Assembly (NCBI GenBank): GCA_031549535.1
Contig: JAVBPP010000056.1
Coordinates: forward strand, 1-19,464
Direction: 5' to 3'
Length of the DNA stretch: 19,464 nt
From: JAVBPP01 sp031549535
Lineage (GTDB): Bacteria > Bacillota > Clostridia > Oscillospirales > Acutalibacteraceae
Shown here: positions 1 through 7,001 of the stretch, piece after piece
How positions within the stretch are numbered: the stretch's first letter is position 1
Layout of the letters: each line of letters starts with the position of its first letter
Translations under genes and position numbers: made by a program
The notes under the pieces: model-generated
Database searches by the model: none
What the model saw: only the letters and a program-made list of their open reading frames with translations
What the model was told of the DNA's origin: nothing

Positions 1-130
1 GAGGTCAAAACCCGCATTGCCCGATTCAAAGGGTTTTCAAAACTCTCCTGTCCGGGGTGCGGGGTTTTTGTAAACCGCTTCGTCTGGTTTATAGGGTTCT
101 GAAAACCGGGGCTGTCCGGTTTATAGGGTA

Positions 131-234
131 CAGTTTAAAGCTCCATTAGAAAGCGTTATAAAAAATCAAGGAAAAGCTCTGCTGTATGGATTTTTCGCAG
201 ATTTTTTATCTACGCTTTCTTTGGATATTGGTAT
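131..234 (-). repeat. Palindromic MITE-like element, copy 1 (TACCAAT-type ends, degraded)
   Basis: The arms AGAAAGCGT (148-156) and ACGCTTTCT (212-220), continued by TATAAAAAATC/GATTTTTTATC-like arms, enclose a loop that reads CCATACAGCAGAGC on the minus strand. The right end carries ATTGGTAT followed by TA (235-236). The left terminal repeat is degraded, so that boundary is approximate. It marks the end of recognisable DUF4417 homology. Confidence 0.7.
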
Positions 235-335
235 TAGTCACCATATATGTCGAGACCGCTACCGCAGAGCCTTTTTCAATTCCGTCAAAGCAAAAATCAA
301 AGGTGTTCTCGTTTCCCCAGCTTACGGTGGGAATA

Positions 336-436
336 TTACACCTGCACCAAACAGTAGTAAAAATTTTGCGGGTCAAAATCCCATACATCCAAGCATTTCG
401 ACCCGCAAAATTAACTACTGTTAAGTGCCGGAGTAA
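336..436 (+). repeat. Palindromic MITE-like element, copy 2 (TTACTCC-type ends)
   Basis: This 101-bp near-perfect palindrome has ends TTACACCTGCAC and GTGCCGGAGTAA and is flanked on both sides by TA (334-335, 437-438). The inner arms ATTTTGCGGGT/ACCCGCAAAAT enclose the loop CCCATACATCCAAGC. Excising the element with one TA restores the DUF4417 frame as ..GIRVIPTVSWG.., which identifies it as an insertion at a TA dinucleotide. Confidence 0.88.
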
Positions 437-534
437 TAACGCGAATCCCTTTTGAGGCGTAATAGGCGCCGCACCAACGGTTTCGGAACGTGTTATAAAG
501 CTGCATTGCCGGCGCCATCTCCGTGTACATGCTA

Positions 535-635
535 TTACTCCGGCACTTAATAGTTGCAAATTCCGCGGGAGCAAATGCTTTGCTGTATGGGATTTGATTC
601 CGCGGAATTGTTGCTACTATTTGGTGCAGGAGTAA
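535..635 (-). repeat. Palindromic MITE-like element, copy 3 (TTACTCC-type ends)
   Basis: This 101-bp palindrome is in opposite orientation to copy 2. Its ends are TTACTCCGGCAC and GTGCAGGAGTAA, its inner arms ATTCCGCGG-like, and its loop CCCATACAGCAAAGC on the minus strand. The flanks are TA (533-534) and TT (636-637). If TT is a mutated TA, removing the element restores the DUF4417 hallmark SPDFSMY exactly. Confidence 0.88.
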
Positions 636-753
636 TTAAATCGGGAGACAAAACGGCCCGATAGCGTTTTAATTTATCCACATCACTGTCCGGGCTTTTC
701 CAAACGCGTTCAAATTTGTAATCATACAAAAAGAAATGAACCATACGTTCTAA

Positions 754-854
754 TACCAATCACCATTAAGAATACTTCCTGCAAAATTCGGCAAGAGCGC
801 ATACAGGAAACGCTCGTTACCGAATTTTGCAAGTATTCTAAAAGGTGATTGGTA
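754..854 (+). repeat. Palindromic MITE-like element, copy 4 (TACCAATC-type ends)
   Basis: This 101-bp palindrome has ends TACCAATCACC and GGTGATTGGTA, flanked by TAA on both sides (751-753, 855-857). The arms GCAAAATTCGG/CCGAATTTTGC and GAGCG/CGCTC enclose the loop CATACAGGAAA. Excision joins the reading frame as ..LESNNYLERMVHFF... The loop is nearly the same as in copies 2, 3 and 6, although the ends and stems differ. Confidence 0.88.
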
Positions 855-992
855 TAAGTAATTATTGCTTTCCAGCTTGGTTTTGTCAAACCCAATCAGC
901 CTTAAATCTGCAAAATCATTTTCTTCTTCCTAAAATTTCGGAATAGTTGGAATTTGAAACACGCCGTTGCCTTTGAACTGATTGCGAAGTAA

Positions 993-1093
993 TACCAATC
1001 CCAAATAAGAAAACCTATATTATTTTCCTCGGAAAAGCACATACAGGAAAGCTTTCCAGAGGAAAATAAAGGTGTTTCTAATTGGGATTGGTA
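993..1093 (+). repeat. Palindromic MITE-like element, copy 5 (TACCAATC-type ends)
   Basis: This 101-bp palindrome has ends TACCAATCCCAA and TTGGGATTGGTA. The arms ATTTTCCTC/GAGGAAAAT and GGAAAAGC/GCTTTCC enclose the loop ACATACAGGAAA. The flanks are TAA (990-992) and TCA (1094-1096), a target duplication with one substitution. Excision joins ..RTSPLL to LRNQFKGNG.. in the DUF4417 reading frame. Confidence 0.85.
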
Positions 1094-1155
1094 TCATAAG
1101 GGGCTTGTACGATACTTATAGTTTTCCTCTGTCAACGTGAATCTCTCCTATTTTC

Positions 1156-1184
1156 ATGATAAGAACTGAAAAGTCCTTTCACAA
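1156..1184 (-). promoter_or_regulatory. Putative promoter of the DUF4417 gene
   Basis: On the minus strand, TTGTGA (1184-1179) and TATCAT (1161-1156) are separated by 17 nt and sit just upstream of the AGGAGA ribosome binding site and TTG start at 1135. The -10 is a moderate match to consensus. Confidence 0.45.
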
Positions 1185-1195
1185 ATAGGAAAAAC

Positions 1196-1224
1196 AACAG
1201 AAAAAGTTGCACTATTTAGTGCAA
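1196..1224 (-). terminator. Rho-independent terminator of the FIST-kinase-DUF6020 operon
   Basis: On the minus strand, the perfect 8-bp stem TTGCACTA-AA-TAGTGCAA (1224-1207) is followed by CTTTTTCTGTTG. It begins 12 nt after the stop codon of the membrane-protein gene at 1237 and lies before the DUF4417 promoter. Confidence 0.75.
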
Positions 1225-1236
1225 AATCGGGCACGC

Positions 1237-2898
1237 TCACAAAATATTTACAACATCTTTAGAAGACGCAGGCCTGTGAAAGAAAAAAGAAACAAGAAGG
1301 GGCAGCGCAAAAAACAGCTGCAGAAAATACCGAATTAACATAATGGGCCCCAAGAAAACGGTCAGCGAAAGCAAGAGTAGATAAATAAAGGATAAGATTG
1401 CTATCTTGTGTTTTTTATGCCATGCATACAACAGCGCAAGCAACAAAAGCCAATGCATAACGCCCAGCGAAAAGAACAGTGGTAAAATGGGTTCGTTTTT
1501 CATGTCCTTTGCAAAAAATCGGTACTGCTCATAGAGCCATGGAAGCTTGCTTGACGCTTCCGCCGGGGCTTCAGTGCGGTATTCGAATACGCTTGTTTTG
1601 CCCTGTGGATATAAGCCGTTTGCCCCACCCGTGTTATAACCATCCACCAAACAAAAGGGATACCACGATTGATACGTATTCATCAGAAAGGAATTGAGAT
1701 AAATACCGGGATTTTGAACACCTGTTTCGAACCAAAACTTGAGAAAAGCCAAGGGGTTTTCTTCAACAGCCCCCATATTAAAATTGTTTTTTACCAAATC
1801 TGCCCATTTCGGATTATAGTTGTTTAACCCTTTTTCGCGGATATACTGCAAAAATTTTTCTTTTTCAAGCGAATTCATCTTATCCTGTTTTTCAGCGTAA
1901 ACGCGAGCCAGCTGTTGCATGGGCACGCAGAGCATTTCCCTTTTATTGCCCGGCGCCACCCCCAAGGCTGTATATACAAATCCGTTGCATAGCAACGTGG
2001 CAAGAATTACGGCGGAAAAAAGAACGGAAAACTTTACCCTATGCTGCTTGATTAAAAGAATACAAAAAAACACAAAAACAGCAAACGCGTATATCGCATT
2101 GTTTCTCAATAGGCACATGAAAAATGAGGCTATGGCAAAGCGGGCAACCAAGAACGCCGATGAAAAAAACGCAGTTGTGTTTTTCAGCGCGTCTACCAAC
2201 ATGACGAGAAACAAAAGAGTAACGGCACAAAACAGCGTATCCTTGGTGGAGCACATTGCAAACATCACAATAATGGGAAAAAACGCATAAAATGCTGCTG
2301 TCAGCACCAACAGGGGCGTTGCTACCCCCCACTTGTGCATACGGCTGATTGTGTATGTAAAACAGGCAGATAGGCATGTCATTTGCAGCAACAGGTAAAC
2401 AGCTACCCCTGTATTAAAGTTGCCGCTTAACCGATAAACCAGTTGGATGATTCCGCCAAGGAGTACCGTATGCAGCGGTGGATGATGGGCTGTGATTGCG
2501 TGATTGGCAAACTGAGTCCACTGCATCTTCGCATCATAGCAAAAGAAACCGGGATAGGCGGCAAAAAACACAGGCAGCCAACACAACAATAACAGGCAGA
2601 AGCAGAGCAACCATGTTGCCTTCCGCTGAAAAACGCGTGATAACAGATTGTCCGAAATTTTTTTAGGTGTTTTCGCATTAAACCAATCCAATCCGCGCCA
2701 CGCGGCATGGAGCAAAAAGGCAAGAAACAGCCCGAAAAACAAAATGGCTATATACATCTTGATATTCCCAAAATCAATTTTACCCTGCGAGGCCAACTGC
2801 TTGCCCAAGATGGCAGTAGACGAAAACAACATCCCACCCAAACAGTTCACCCACAGTTCCTCGTGCCGCCAAGAAAACATCTTCTCTTTCGTTTTCAT
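1237..2898 (-). CDS. DUF6020-like polytopic membrane protein (possible GT-C fold glycosyltransferase)
   Basis: The 553-residue protein is strongly hydrophobic, with roughly a dozen predicted membrane segments spread over the whole length and a more polar stretch at about 315-460. Conserved-looking motifs are YPGFFCYDAKMQW (115-127), HHPPLHTVLLGG (138-149) and STKDTLF (217-223). The Asp in the first loop followed by an HHPPLHT motif resembles DUF6020 proteins, which look like GT-C glycosyltransferases that use lipid-linked donors; activity is not established. The start is the ATG preceded by AGGAGAT (2913-2908 on the minus strand). It is the last gene of the operon, 58 bp after the kinase gene, and is followed by a terminator. 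A role in cell-surface glycan or lipid modification under control of the adjacent sensor genes is inference. Confidence 0.75.
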   Translation of the reverse strand: MKTKEKMFSWRHEELWVNCLGGMLFSSTAILGKQLASQGKIDFGNIKMYIAILFFGLFLAFLLHAAWRGLDWFNAKTPKKISDNLLSRVFQRKATWLLCFCLLLLCWLPVFFAAYPGFFCYDAKMQWTQFANHAITAHHPPLHTVLLGGIIQLVYRLSGNFNTGVAVYLLLQMTCLSACFTYTISRMHKWGVATPLLVLTAAFYAFFPIIVMFAMCSTKDTLFCAVTLLFLVMLVDALKNTTAFFSSAFLVARFAIASFFMCLLRNNAIYAFAVFVFFCILLIKQHRVKFSVLFSAVILATLLCNGFVYTALGVAPGNKREMLCVPMQQLARVYAEKQDKMNSLEKEKFLQYIREKGLNNYNPKWADLVKNNFNMGAVEENPLAFLKFWFETGVQNPGIYLNSFLMNTYQSWYPFCLVDGYNTGGANGLYPQGKTSVFEYRTEAPAEASSKLPWLYEQYRFFAKDMKNEPILPLFFSLGVMHWLLLLALLYAWHKKHKIAILSFIYLLLLSLTVFLGPIMLIRYFLQLFFALPLLVSFFFHRPASSKDVVNIL

Positions 2899-2956
2899 AC
2901 AACGATATCTCCTAAGCCCGCTGTGCCATATACACAGTGGACATCCATGTTATTAT

Positions 2957-4702
2957 TCACCTGTTATAAAAATAAAGCGAAAGCGTATCCATAACCTCCT
3001 GCACGTCAATCGGCTTGCCCAAGTGGCCATTCATCCCCGCATCCATGCATTTTTCAATATCTTCTTTGAATACGTTTGCTGTCATGGCGATTATGGGTAT
3101 TGTTCTGGCATTGGGCGCATCCAGTGTGCGAATCAGCCTGGTTGCCTCAAGGCCGTCGATTTCAGGCATTTGCATATCCATTAAAATTAAATCGTACTTG
3201 CCGGGGGCGGCCACAAAACAAGCTATAGCCTCCTTACCGCTTTTTGCCGTATCCATTGCAACACCCGTCGGTTCAAGCAATGCCATCACAATTTCCAAAT
3301 TGATTTCAACATCATCTACAATTAAAATCGTTTTTCCTGTAAAATCTACAATGGAATCATCCTCATATTCTGTCAAGCCTGTTTTTTGTTTGCTACTCGA
3401 TGTTTTCCCGTGGCTCGGAATCCCCAGGGTTGCCGTTAAGATAAAGCAGGAGCCTTTTTCCGGCTCGGATTCAACCCGGATATCGCCGCCCATGAGCTCC
3501 AGGATACGTTTCGAAATGGCAAGACCCAGACCGCTGCCGCCGTATTTGCGCGCCGTGCCTGCCTCGGCCTGTTGAAAAATGTGAAACAACTTCTGCTGCT
3601 CGTCCTGGGTCATCCCTATGCCGGAATCCGTAACGGTTATTTGCAGGGTGCAGCTTTTCTGCGTAACGTGCAGCGCAGTGGCCTTCAGCTCGATTCGCCC
3701 TTCTTCCGGCGTAAACTTCGTTGCGTTGGAGAGAATGTTGGTGATAACCTGAGCCAGGCGTTGGTCGTCGCCAAACAACTGCTCCGGAATGCTCGCATCT
3801 ATTGCAACGGAGTAATGCTGGTGTTTTTCCTTCATTTTTCCCGCGATAACGTCATTCACCCGTTCGAGCATTTGTGAAAAGGGGAAAACAATATTGGACA
3901 ACTCCATTTTGCCGGATTCAATTTTCGATATATCAAGAATATCGTTGATAACGCCCAACAAATGCGTGGATGCGCTTTCAATCTTTTCAAAGGCATAATC
4001 CTTGCGCTCTAAGGTTTTTCCCTGTTTGCCGATGGAGGTCATGCCAATAATGGCATTCATTGGCGTTCTGATTTCATGGCTCATATTGGAAAGGAAGGAG
4101 CTTTTTGCCCGGCTCGCCGCCAATGCTTCCTCGCGTGAGCGTTTCAGATCCGTAACGTCCTGGAACATCAGCATAATGCCGTTTCCGTTTTGTTGATCGT
4201 CCCGCATGGGAACTAACAGGCCCGCAAAATCCTCCCGCTCTGCGTTTTTGTTAAAACAAAAGGACAACTCAACGGAACCGGGAAGGCTGGAGTTTATTAC
4301 AGCATCACATTGCGTTAACAAATCTTCGCTGGATTTGGCATCCAGGTAGGGTGAAAGCGCTTCTTTCACAGTGCGGCCAAGCACATCGGCTGCCTTTTCA
4401 AAACCCGCTTTCACAACAAAATACTCGGTGCAAAACTCCACACGCCCCGTTTGGCTGACAAACAGGATGATACTGGGGGAATTCGCCAGCAAAAGCGCCA
4501 GATAGCGCTCCCGCTCGCGCTGAATAAAGGTGCTGGCCTTTTGTTGGTTTAACACGGTGGTGTAAGCGGTTTTTTCGTTTGCAATCGCATGCTTCAAATG
4601 AGAAATCTCACGGTTCAGTTTTCGTATTTCACGTTCCAGCTGCGTTATTTTCAGTTGGGAATCCACACATTCGGCTGCTTTTTCAAGCTCCGCGTCCGCC
4701 AT
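2957..4702 (-). CDS. Soluble PAS-domain hybrid histidine kinase with C-terminal receiver
   Basis: This 581-residue sensor kinase has, in order: an N-terminal coiled coil (about 5-65), a PAS domain (about 68-188), a HisKA domain with H-box SFLSNMSHEIRTPMNAIIGM (202-221, phospho-acceptor His209), an HATPase domain with N-box NILSNATKF (322-330), DSGIGM (359-364) and GGSGLGLAI (388-396), and a REC domain starting at ILIVDD (459-464) with phospho-acceptor Asp509 in LMDMQMPEIDG, Thr541 and Lys563. No membrane segment is visible, so it should sense an internal signal or a partner protein. The start ATG has AAAGGGG upstream. It sits 40 bp after the FIST gene in the same operon, and FIST proteins are known signal-input modules for kinases. 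No output response regulator with a DNA-binding domain is encoded here, so phosphotransfer to a distant partner is likely. Confidence 0.93.
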   Translation of the reverse strand: MADAELEKAAECVDSQLKITQLEREIRKLNREISHLKHAIANEKTAYTTVLNQQKASTFIQRERERYLALLLANSPSIILFVSQTGRVEFCTEYFVVKAGFEKAADVLGRTVKEALSPYLDAKSSEDLLTQCDAVINSSLPGSVELSFCFNKNAEREDFAGLLVPMRDDQQNGNGIMLMFQDVTDLKRSREEALAASRAKSSFLSNMSHEIRTPMNAIIGMTSIGKQGKTLERKDYAFEKIESASTHLLGVINDILDISKIESGKMELSNIVFPFSQMLERVNDVIAGKMKEKHQHYSVAIDASIPEQLFGDDQRLAQVITNILSNATKFTPEEGRIELKATALHVTQKSCTLQITVTDSGIGMTQDEQQKLFHIFQQAEAGTARKYGGSGLGLAISKRILELMGGDIRVESEPEKGSCFILTATLGIPSHGKTSSSKQKTGLTEYEDDSIVDFTGKTILIVDDVEINLEIVMALLEPTGVAMDTAKSGKEAIACFVAAPGKYDLILMDMQMPEIDGLEATRLIRTLDAPNARTIPIIAMTANVFKEDIEKCMDAGMNGHLGKPIDVQEVMDTLSLYFYNR

Positions 4703-4742
4703 TTAGCCACCCCTTTTTCCAAAAATAGAAAACCAAACATAC

Positions 4743-5897
4743 TTATAAAATACAGGCACAAAATGTATAATTGTGGAACCGGTTATGCAGCTTTCCGTCC
4801 GCGCCGGGCATGGGGCAAATCTCTCCGCCGGAGTACCCCATCATAAAGGGTTTTCCGCTGGCATCCAGTTTTTCTGTGATCAAGCGAAGCTCACTTTCCT
4901 GATCGGGCGAAAGCATAATATAGCGCGTTACACAGGGGAGCAGCAGTGTTGCCTGTCTTTTTTCCAAACGCAGTATCTTTTCCAGGCCGTTCTCTGCGGA
5001 TTCAAATATGCCCGCGGCGTCAATGCTGCCCACCGCAAACGAAGTGCCCTCCGGCATTTCCCCGCCGGTTAAAACGGAGCCGTCGTCAAACAGCGTGTAA
5101 AATCCAAGGGCGACAGGCTCTTCGGAATCTGCGTAATACAGCATAAGCGGGGTTGTTGTAATATTCTCCTTGTTAATAACAAGACCTATTTTTGCAAGAT
5201 ATTCGAGAATCGGCTGATCATTTACCTCGCGCAGAATGGCACCCTCACTCTTTGTGATAACGGCGCGATTGTTGGAAATGTTCCGCTCCGGGATAGAGGA
5301 AACGATAAATTCGGGCTGAACCGGTCCGTTTACAAACATCATTGCAACCCCTGCCGTTAGGCATTCCCCATTGCAAATGGTTTTCACTGTCTCGTAGTTG
5401 AAGTCGATAGAATTTGTGATAGAACCCCACATTGGGATGCCGCCGCAAGCTTCGTCCATGGCGGCGACCACTTCATAGCCGGAGACCTCGCGCATGGAGG
5501 GCATAAAGGTAAAAATCATCGCCGGGTCTTCGCTAACCCTGCCCCGGATACTTTGATATAATTGTTCCGCTTCCGCCTTGTAATTTTCGTTATTGATACT
5601 GCCGGTCATTCCAACCTCAAAGGCAACCTCATCACTCGTGAGCACGGTTAGGGTCAAGTCATACAGGCCATAGCCGTGACCGTCTGCCCCTGCCATGGAG
5701 GTCATGCCAATCACAGGAAAGGGGAGCGCCTCGCAAAGGGCGGTAACCACGCCGCTTTCTATAAAATCTATGTGACAAAATATCAGCCCTCCCGCATTCT
5801 TTTTTAATGCGGAAAAGTCTATCTGGCTCTGAATCTCACGAATCGCTTCTTCGATTTCATCAATTTCCGAGGTTCGTGCGGTAAACATTGTTATCAT
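4743..5897 (-). CDS. FIST-domain sensory protein
   Basis: The 384-residue protein matches the FIST N + FIST C architecture. The N-terminal half (about 30-200) has GGLIFCHIDF, PVIGMTSMAG and the GGIPMWGSITN segment. The C-terminal half (about 215-380) has EGAILREVNDQPILEYLAKI, LGFYTLFDDGSVL and the late motif KPFMMGYSGGEICPM. FIST proteins are cytosolic modules thought to bind small ligands such as amino acids and to pass signals to kinases or cyclases. No signal peptide or membrane helix is seen. It is the first gene of the minus-strand operon, followed by the hybrid kinase. A second ATG three codons downstream is possible; the upstream one is taken because AAAGGG lies closer to it. Ligand specificity cannot be read from the sequence. 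Confidence 0.88.
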   Translation of the reverse strand: MITMFTARTSEIDEIEEAIREIQSQIDFSALKKNAGGLIFCHIDFIESGVVTALCEALPFPVIGMTSMAGADGHGYGLYDLTLTVLTSDEVAFEVGMTGSINNENYKAEAEQLYQSIRGRVSEDPAMIFTFMPSMREVSGYEVVAAMDEACGGIPMWGSITNSIDFNYETVKTICNGECLTAGVAMMFVNGPVQPEFIVSSIPERNISNNRAVITKSEGAILREVNDQPILEYLAKIGLVINKENITTTPLMLYYADSEEPVALGFYTLFDDGSVLTGGEMPEGTSFAVGSIDAAGIFESAENGLEKILRLEKRQATLLLPCVTRYIMLSPDQESELRLITEKLDASGKPFMMGYSGGEICPMPGADGKLHNRFHNYTFCACIL

Positions 5898-5984
5898 ACT
5901 GTTGCACCCTTTCCCTTTCTTTAAAAAACGCGGATTACGGTGGTATTATTATGCCAGCAATTCCCCGAATTGTTTCTGAGTTGC

Positions 5985-6013
5985 ATTATAGCAAGAATTC
6001 CCGCAAAAAGCAA
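5985..6013 (-). promoter_or_regulatory. Promoter of the FIST-kinase operon
   Basis: On the minus strand, TTGCTT (6013-6008) and a perfect TATAAT (5990-5985) have 17-nt spacing, about 88 nt upstream of the FIST start. The surrounding sequence resembles the hairpin/promoter modules at 6096-6147 and 7980-8029 but lacks their right hairpin arm. Confidence 0.8.
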
Positions 6014-6095
6014 TTTGTAGATTTTATTGAACGAAACCCGGCGCGTTTCCTTCCCATGTTCCCTCTTTTTAATATAAATATTATTCATTTATTTC

Positions 6096-6147
6096 ATTAT
6101 AGCAAAAACCTGCCGTAAAAAAGCAATTTCAGCTTTTCAGGCAGGTT
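6096..6147 (-). terminator. Hairpin module: terminator of the GNAT gene that also carries a promoter-like element
   Basis: The arms AACCTGCC (6107-6114) and GGCAGGTT (6140-6147), with inner arms AAAAGC/GCTTTT, form a strong hairpin. On the minus strand it is followed by TTTTTGC, fitting a rho-independent terminator about 110 nt after the GNAT stop. The same DNA contains TTGCTT (6126-6121) and TATAAT (6101-6096) with 19-nt spacing, a possible second promoter toward the FIST operon. It is clearly related to the module at 7980-8029. Confidence 0.6.
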
Positions 6148-6155
6148 GCAACAAC

Positions 6156-6223
6156 TGTCTATGGGATACAAAAAAGATATTTTTGGATTTTGGTGTAGGA
6201 AGGTGCACTCACGCAAAGTTATT
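6156..6223. repeat. Direct repeat, left copy, flanking the GNAT gene
   Basis: A 25-bp stretch starting TGTCTATGGGATACAAAAAA (6156-6180) is repeated exactly at 6881-6905. Similarity continues imperfectly to a shared AAAGTTATT end. The two copies bracket the GNAT gene in the same orientation, 725 bp apart. Confidence 0.75.
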
Positions 6224-6258
6224 TTTTTGAAAATACTTATTTTGCATAGTAATTTTTG

Positions 6259-6843
6259 TTACTGGTGTAATGCCCTTCTAAGAACTATTTTGCCTTCGTG
6301 TTCGCCACATTTGATAAATCCACATTTCTCATACATTCTCAATGGTCCTCTGTATCCGTCATCTATAAATTTATCGTCTGTGTAAGCTTCGACAAAATCA
6401 TAACCTTCGTTACTCGCATCGTGGCACACATATTCCACCAATTGTGTGGCTATGCCTTTTTTTCGCATTTTTGGTGCGATTACAAAGCAGAATATGGATT
6501 TCACTTTGATATCAACATTGTTTTCGTCTACCGGCCATCCCCACGAATGTAGCTGTTTGACACCGAGACGGCAATCAGCGGTGGCGTTGCACCACCCAAC
6601 GATTTTCTCTCTGTCGAAAGCGAGATAGCCTTGTAATTTGCCTTCTTTTATAAAATGGATGGCTTTCGCTCTTCTTTCTTCCGGTGTCGGATACCAGTGA
6701 CCATCTCCGGAATAGGAATCGTTGCTTCGCCATGATACACAATAACATTTATGCCCCCAAGTATCATTATGAGGTGTTGTGTCGAAAAAACGCGCATATT
6801 CTTCTGCAAGGTCGGGTATCAATTTTATGATTCTGATATCCAT
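6259..6843 (-). CDS. GNAT-family N-acetyltransferase
   Basis: The product is a 194-residue member of the Gcn5-related acetyltransferase family. The acetyl-CoA-binding segment is PKMRKKGIATQLVEYVC, matching the R/Q-x-x-G-x-G/A loop, preceded by the beta-strand IFCFVIAP and followed by VEAYTDD and the terminal MYEKCGFIKCGEH strand. The start at 6843 is chosen because GGAGG lies 7 nt upstream of it; an earlier in-frame ATG at 6876 would place this site inside the coding region. The acceptor is unknown: small-molecule or antibiotic acetylation is possible but nothing fixes it. The gene is AT-rich compared with the plus-strand operon and is flanked by a direct repeat, which suggests acquisition as a unit. 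Confidence 0.88.
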   Translation of the reverse strand: MDIRIIKLIPDLAEEYARFFDTTPHNDTWGHKCYCVSWRSNDSYSGDGHWYPTPEERRAKAIHFIKEGKLQGYLAFDREKIVGWCNATADCRLGVKQLHSWGWPVDENNVDIKVKSIFCFVIAPKMRKKGIATQLVEYVCHDASNEGYDFVEAYTDDKFIDDGYRGPLRMYEKCGFIKCGEHEGKIVLRRALHQ

Positions 6844-6880
6844 TTCGATGCCTCCATTCATATAAATGCTATTCATTATT

Positions 6881-6949
6881 TGTCTATGGGATACAAAAAA
6901 GATATATTTTGCTTTTCCGTGTCAGTCTTTGAACTCTCGTAAAGTTATT
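6881..6949. repeat. Direct repeat, right copy, flanking the GNAT gene
   Basis: The first 25 bp (6881-6905) are identical to 6156-6180, and the copy ends in the shared CTCTCGTAAAGTTATT-like stretch. It lies upstream of the GNAT start, so it probably contains or replaces that gene's promoter region. Confidence 0.75.
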
Positions 6950-7001
6950 ACCTAACTTCTGACAAGGATTATTTTGCAACATTCAAGTTCATCCGTGTTT
7001 T

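Larger units (their letters stand above)
236..1135 (-). pseudogene. DUF4417-family protein, broken by hairpin-element insertions
   Basis: Read on the minus strand and skipping the five palindromic elements, the segments join into one protein. It starts at a TTG (1135) preceded by AGGAGA, with MTEENYKYRTSP, then NQFKGNGVFQIPTIPKF, LRLIGFDKTKLESN, ERMVHFFLYDYKFERVW, KLKRYRAVLSPDFSMY, MQLYNTFRNRWCGAYYASKG, VSWGNENTFDFCFDGIEKGS and AVAVSTYMV. The VHFF..DYKFERVW, SPDFSMY, QLYNTFRNRWCGAY and FDFCFDGIEKGS motifs are typical of DUF4417, a family of unknown function common in Firmicutes and their mobile elements. Besides the insertions there is an independent in-frame TAG after PTIPKF. Recognisable homology stops at the element near 131-234, so the C-terminus is lost or lies beyond it. 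The elements shift the frame, so no full-length product can be made. The assignment is from remembered family motifs, not a search. Confidence 0.85.

Noticed and set aside
186..759. Several short open frames on both strands in the first 760 bp
   Set aside because: They cross the palindromic elements. Only the stitched minus-strand DUF4417 pieces make sense as protein.
131..1093. CRISPR array, because of roughly 200-bp spacing of similar units
   Set aside because: Units are about 101-bp palindromes in mixed orientation, and the spacers are pieces of one coding gene.
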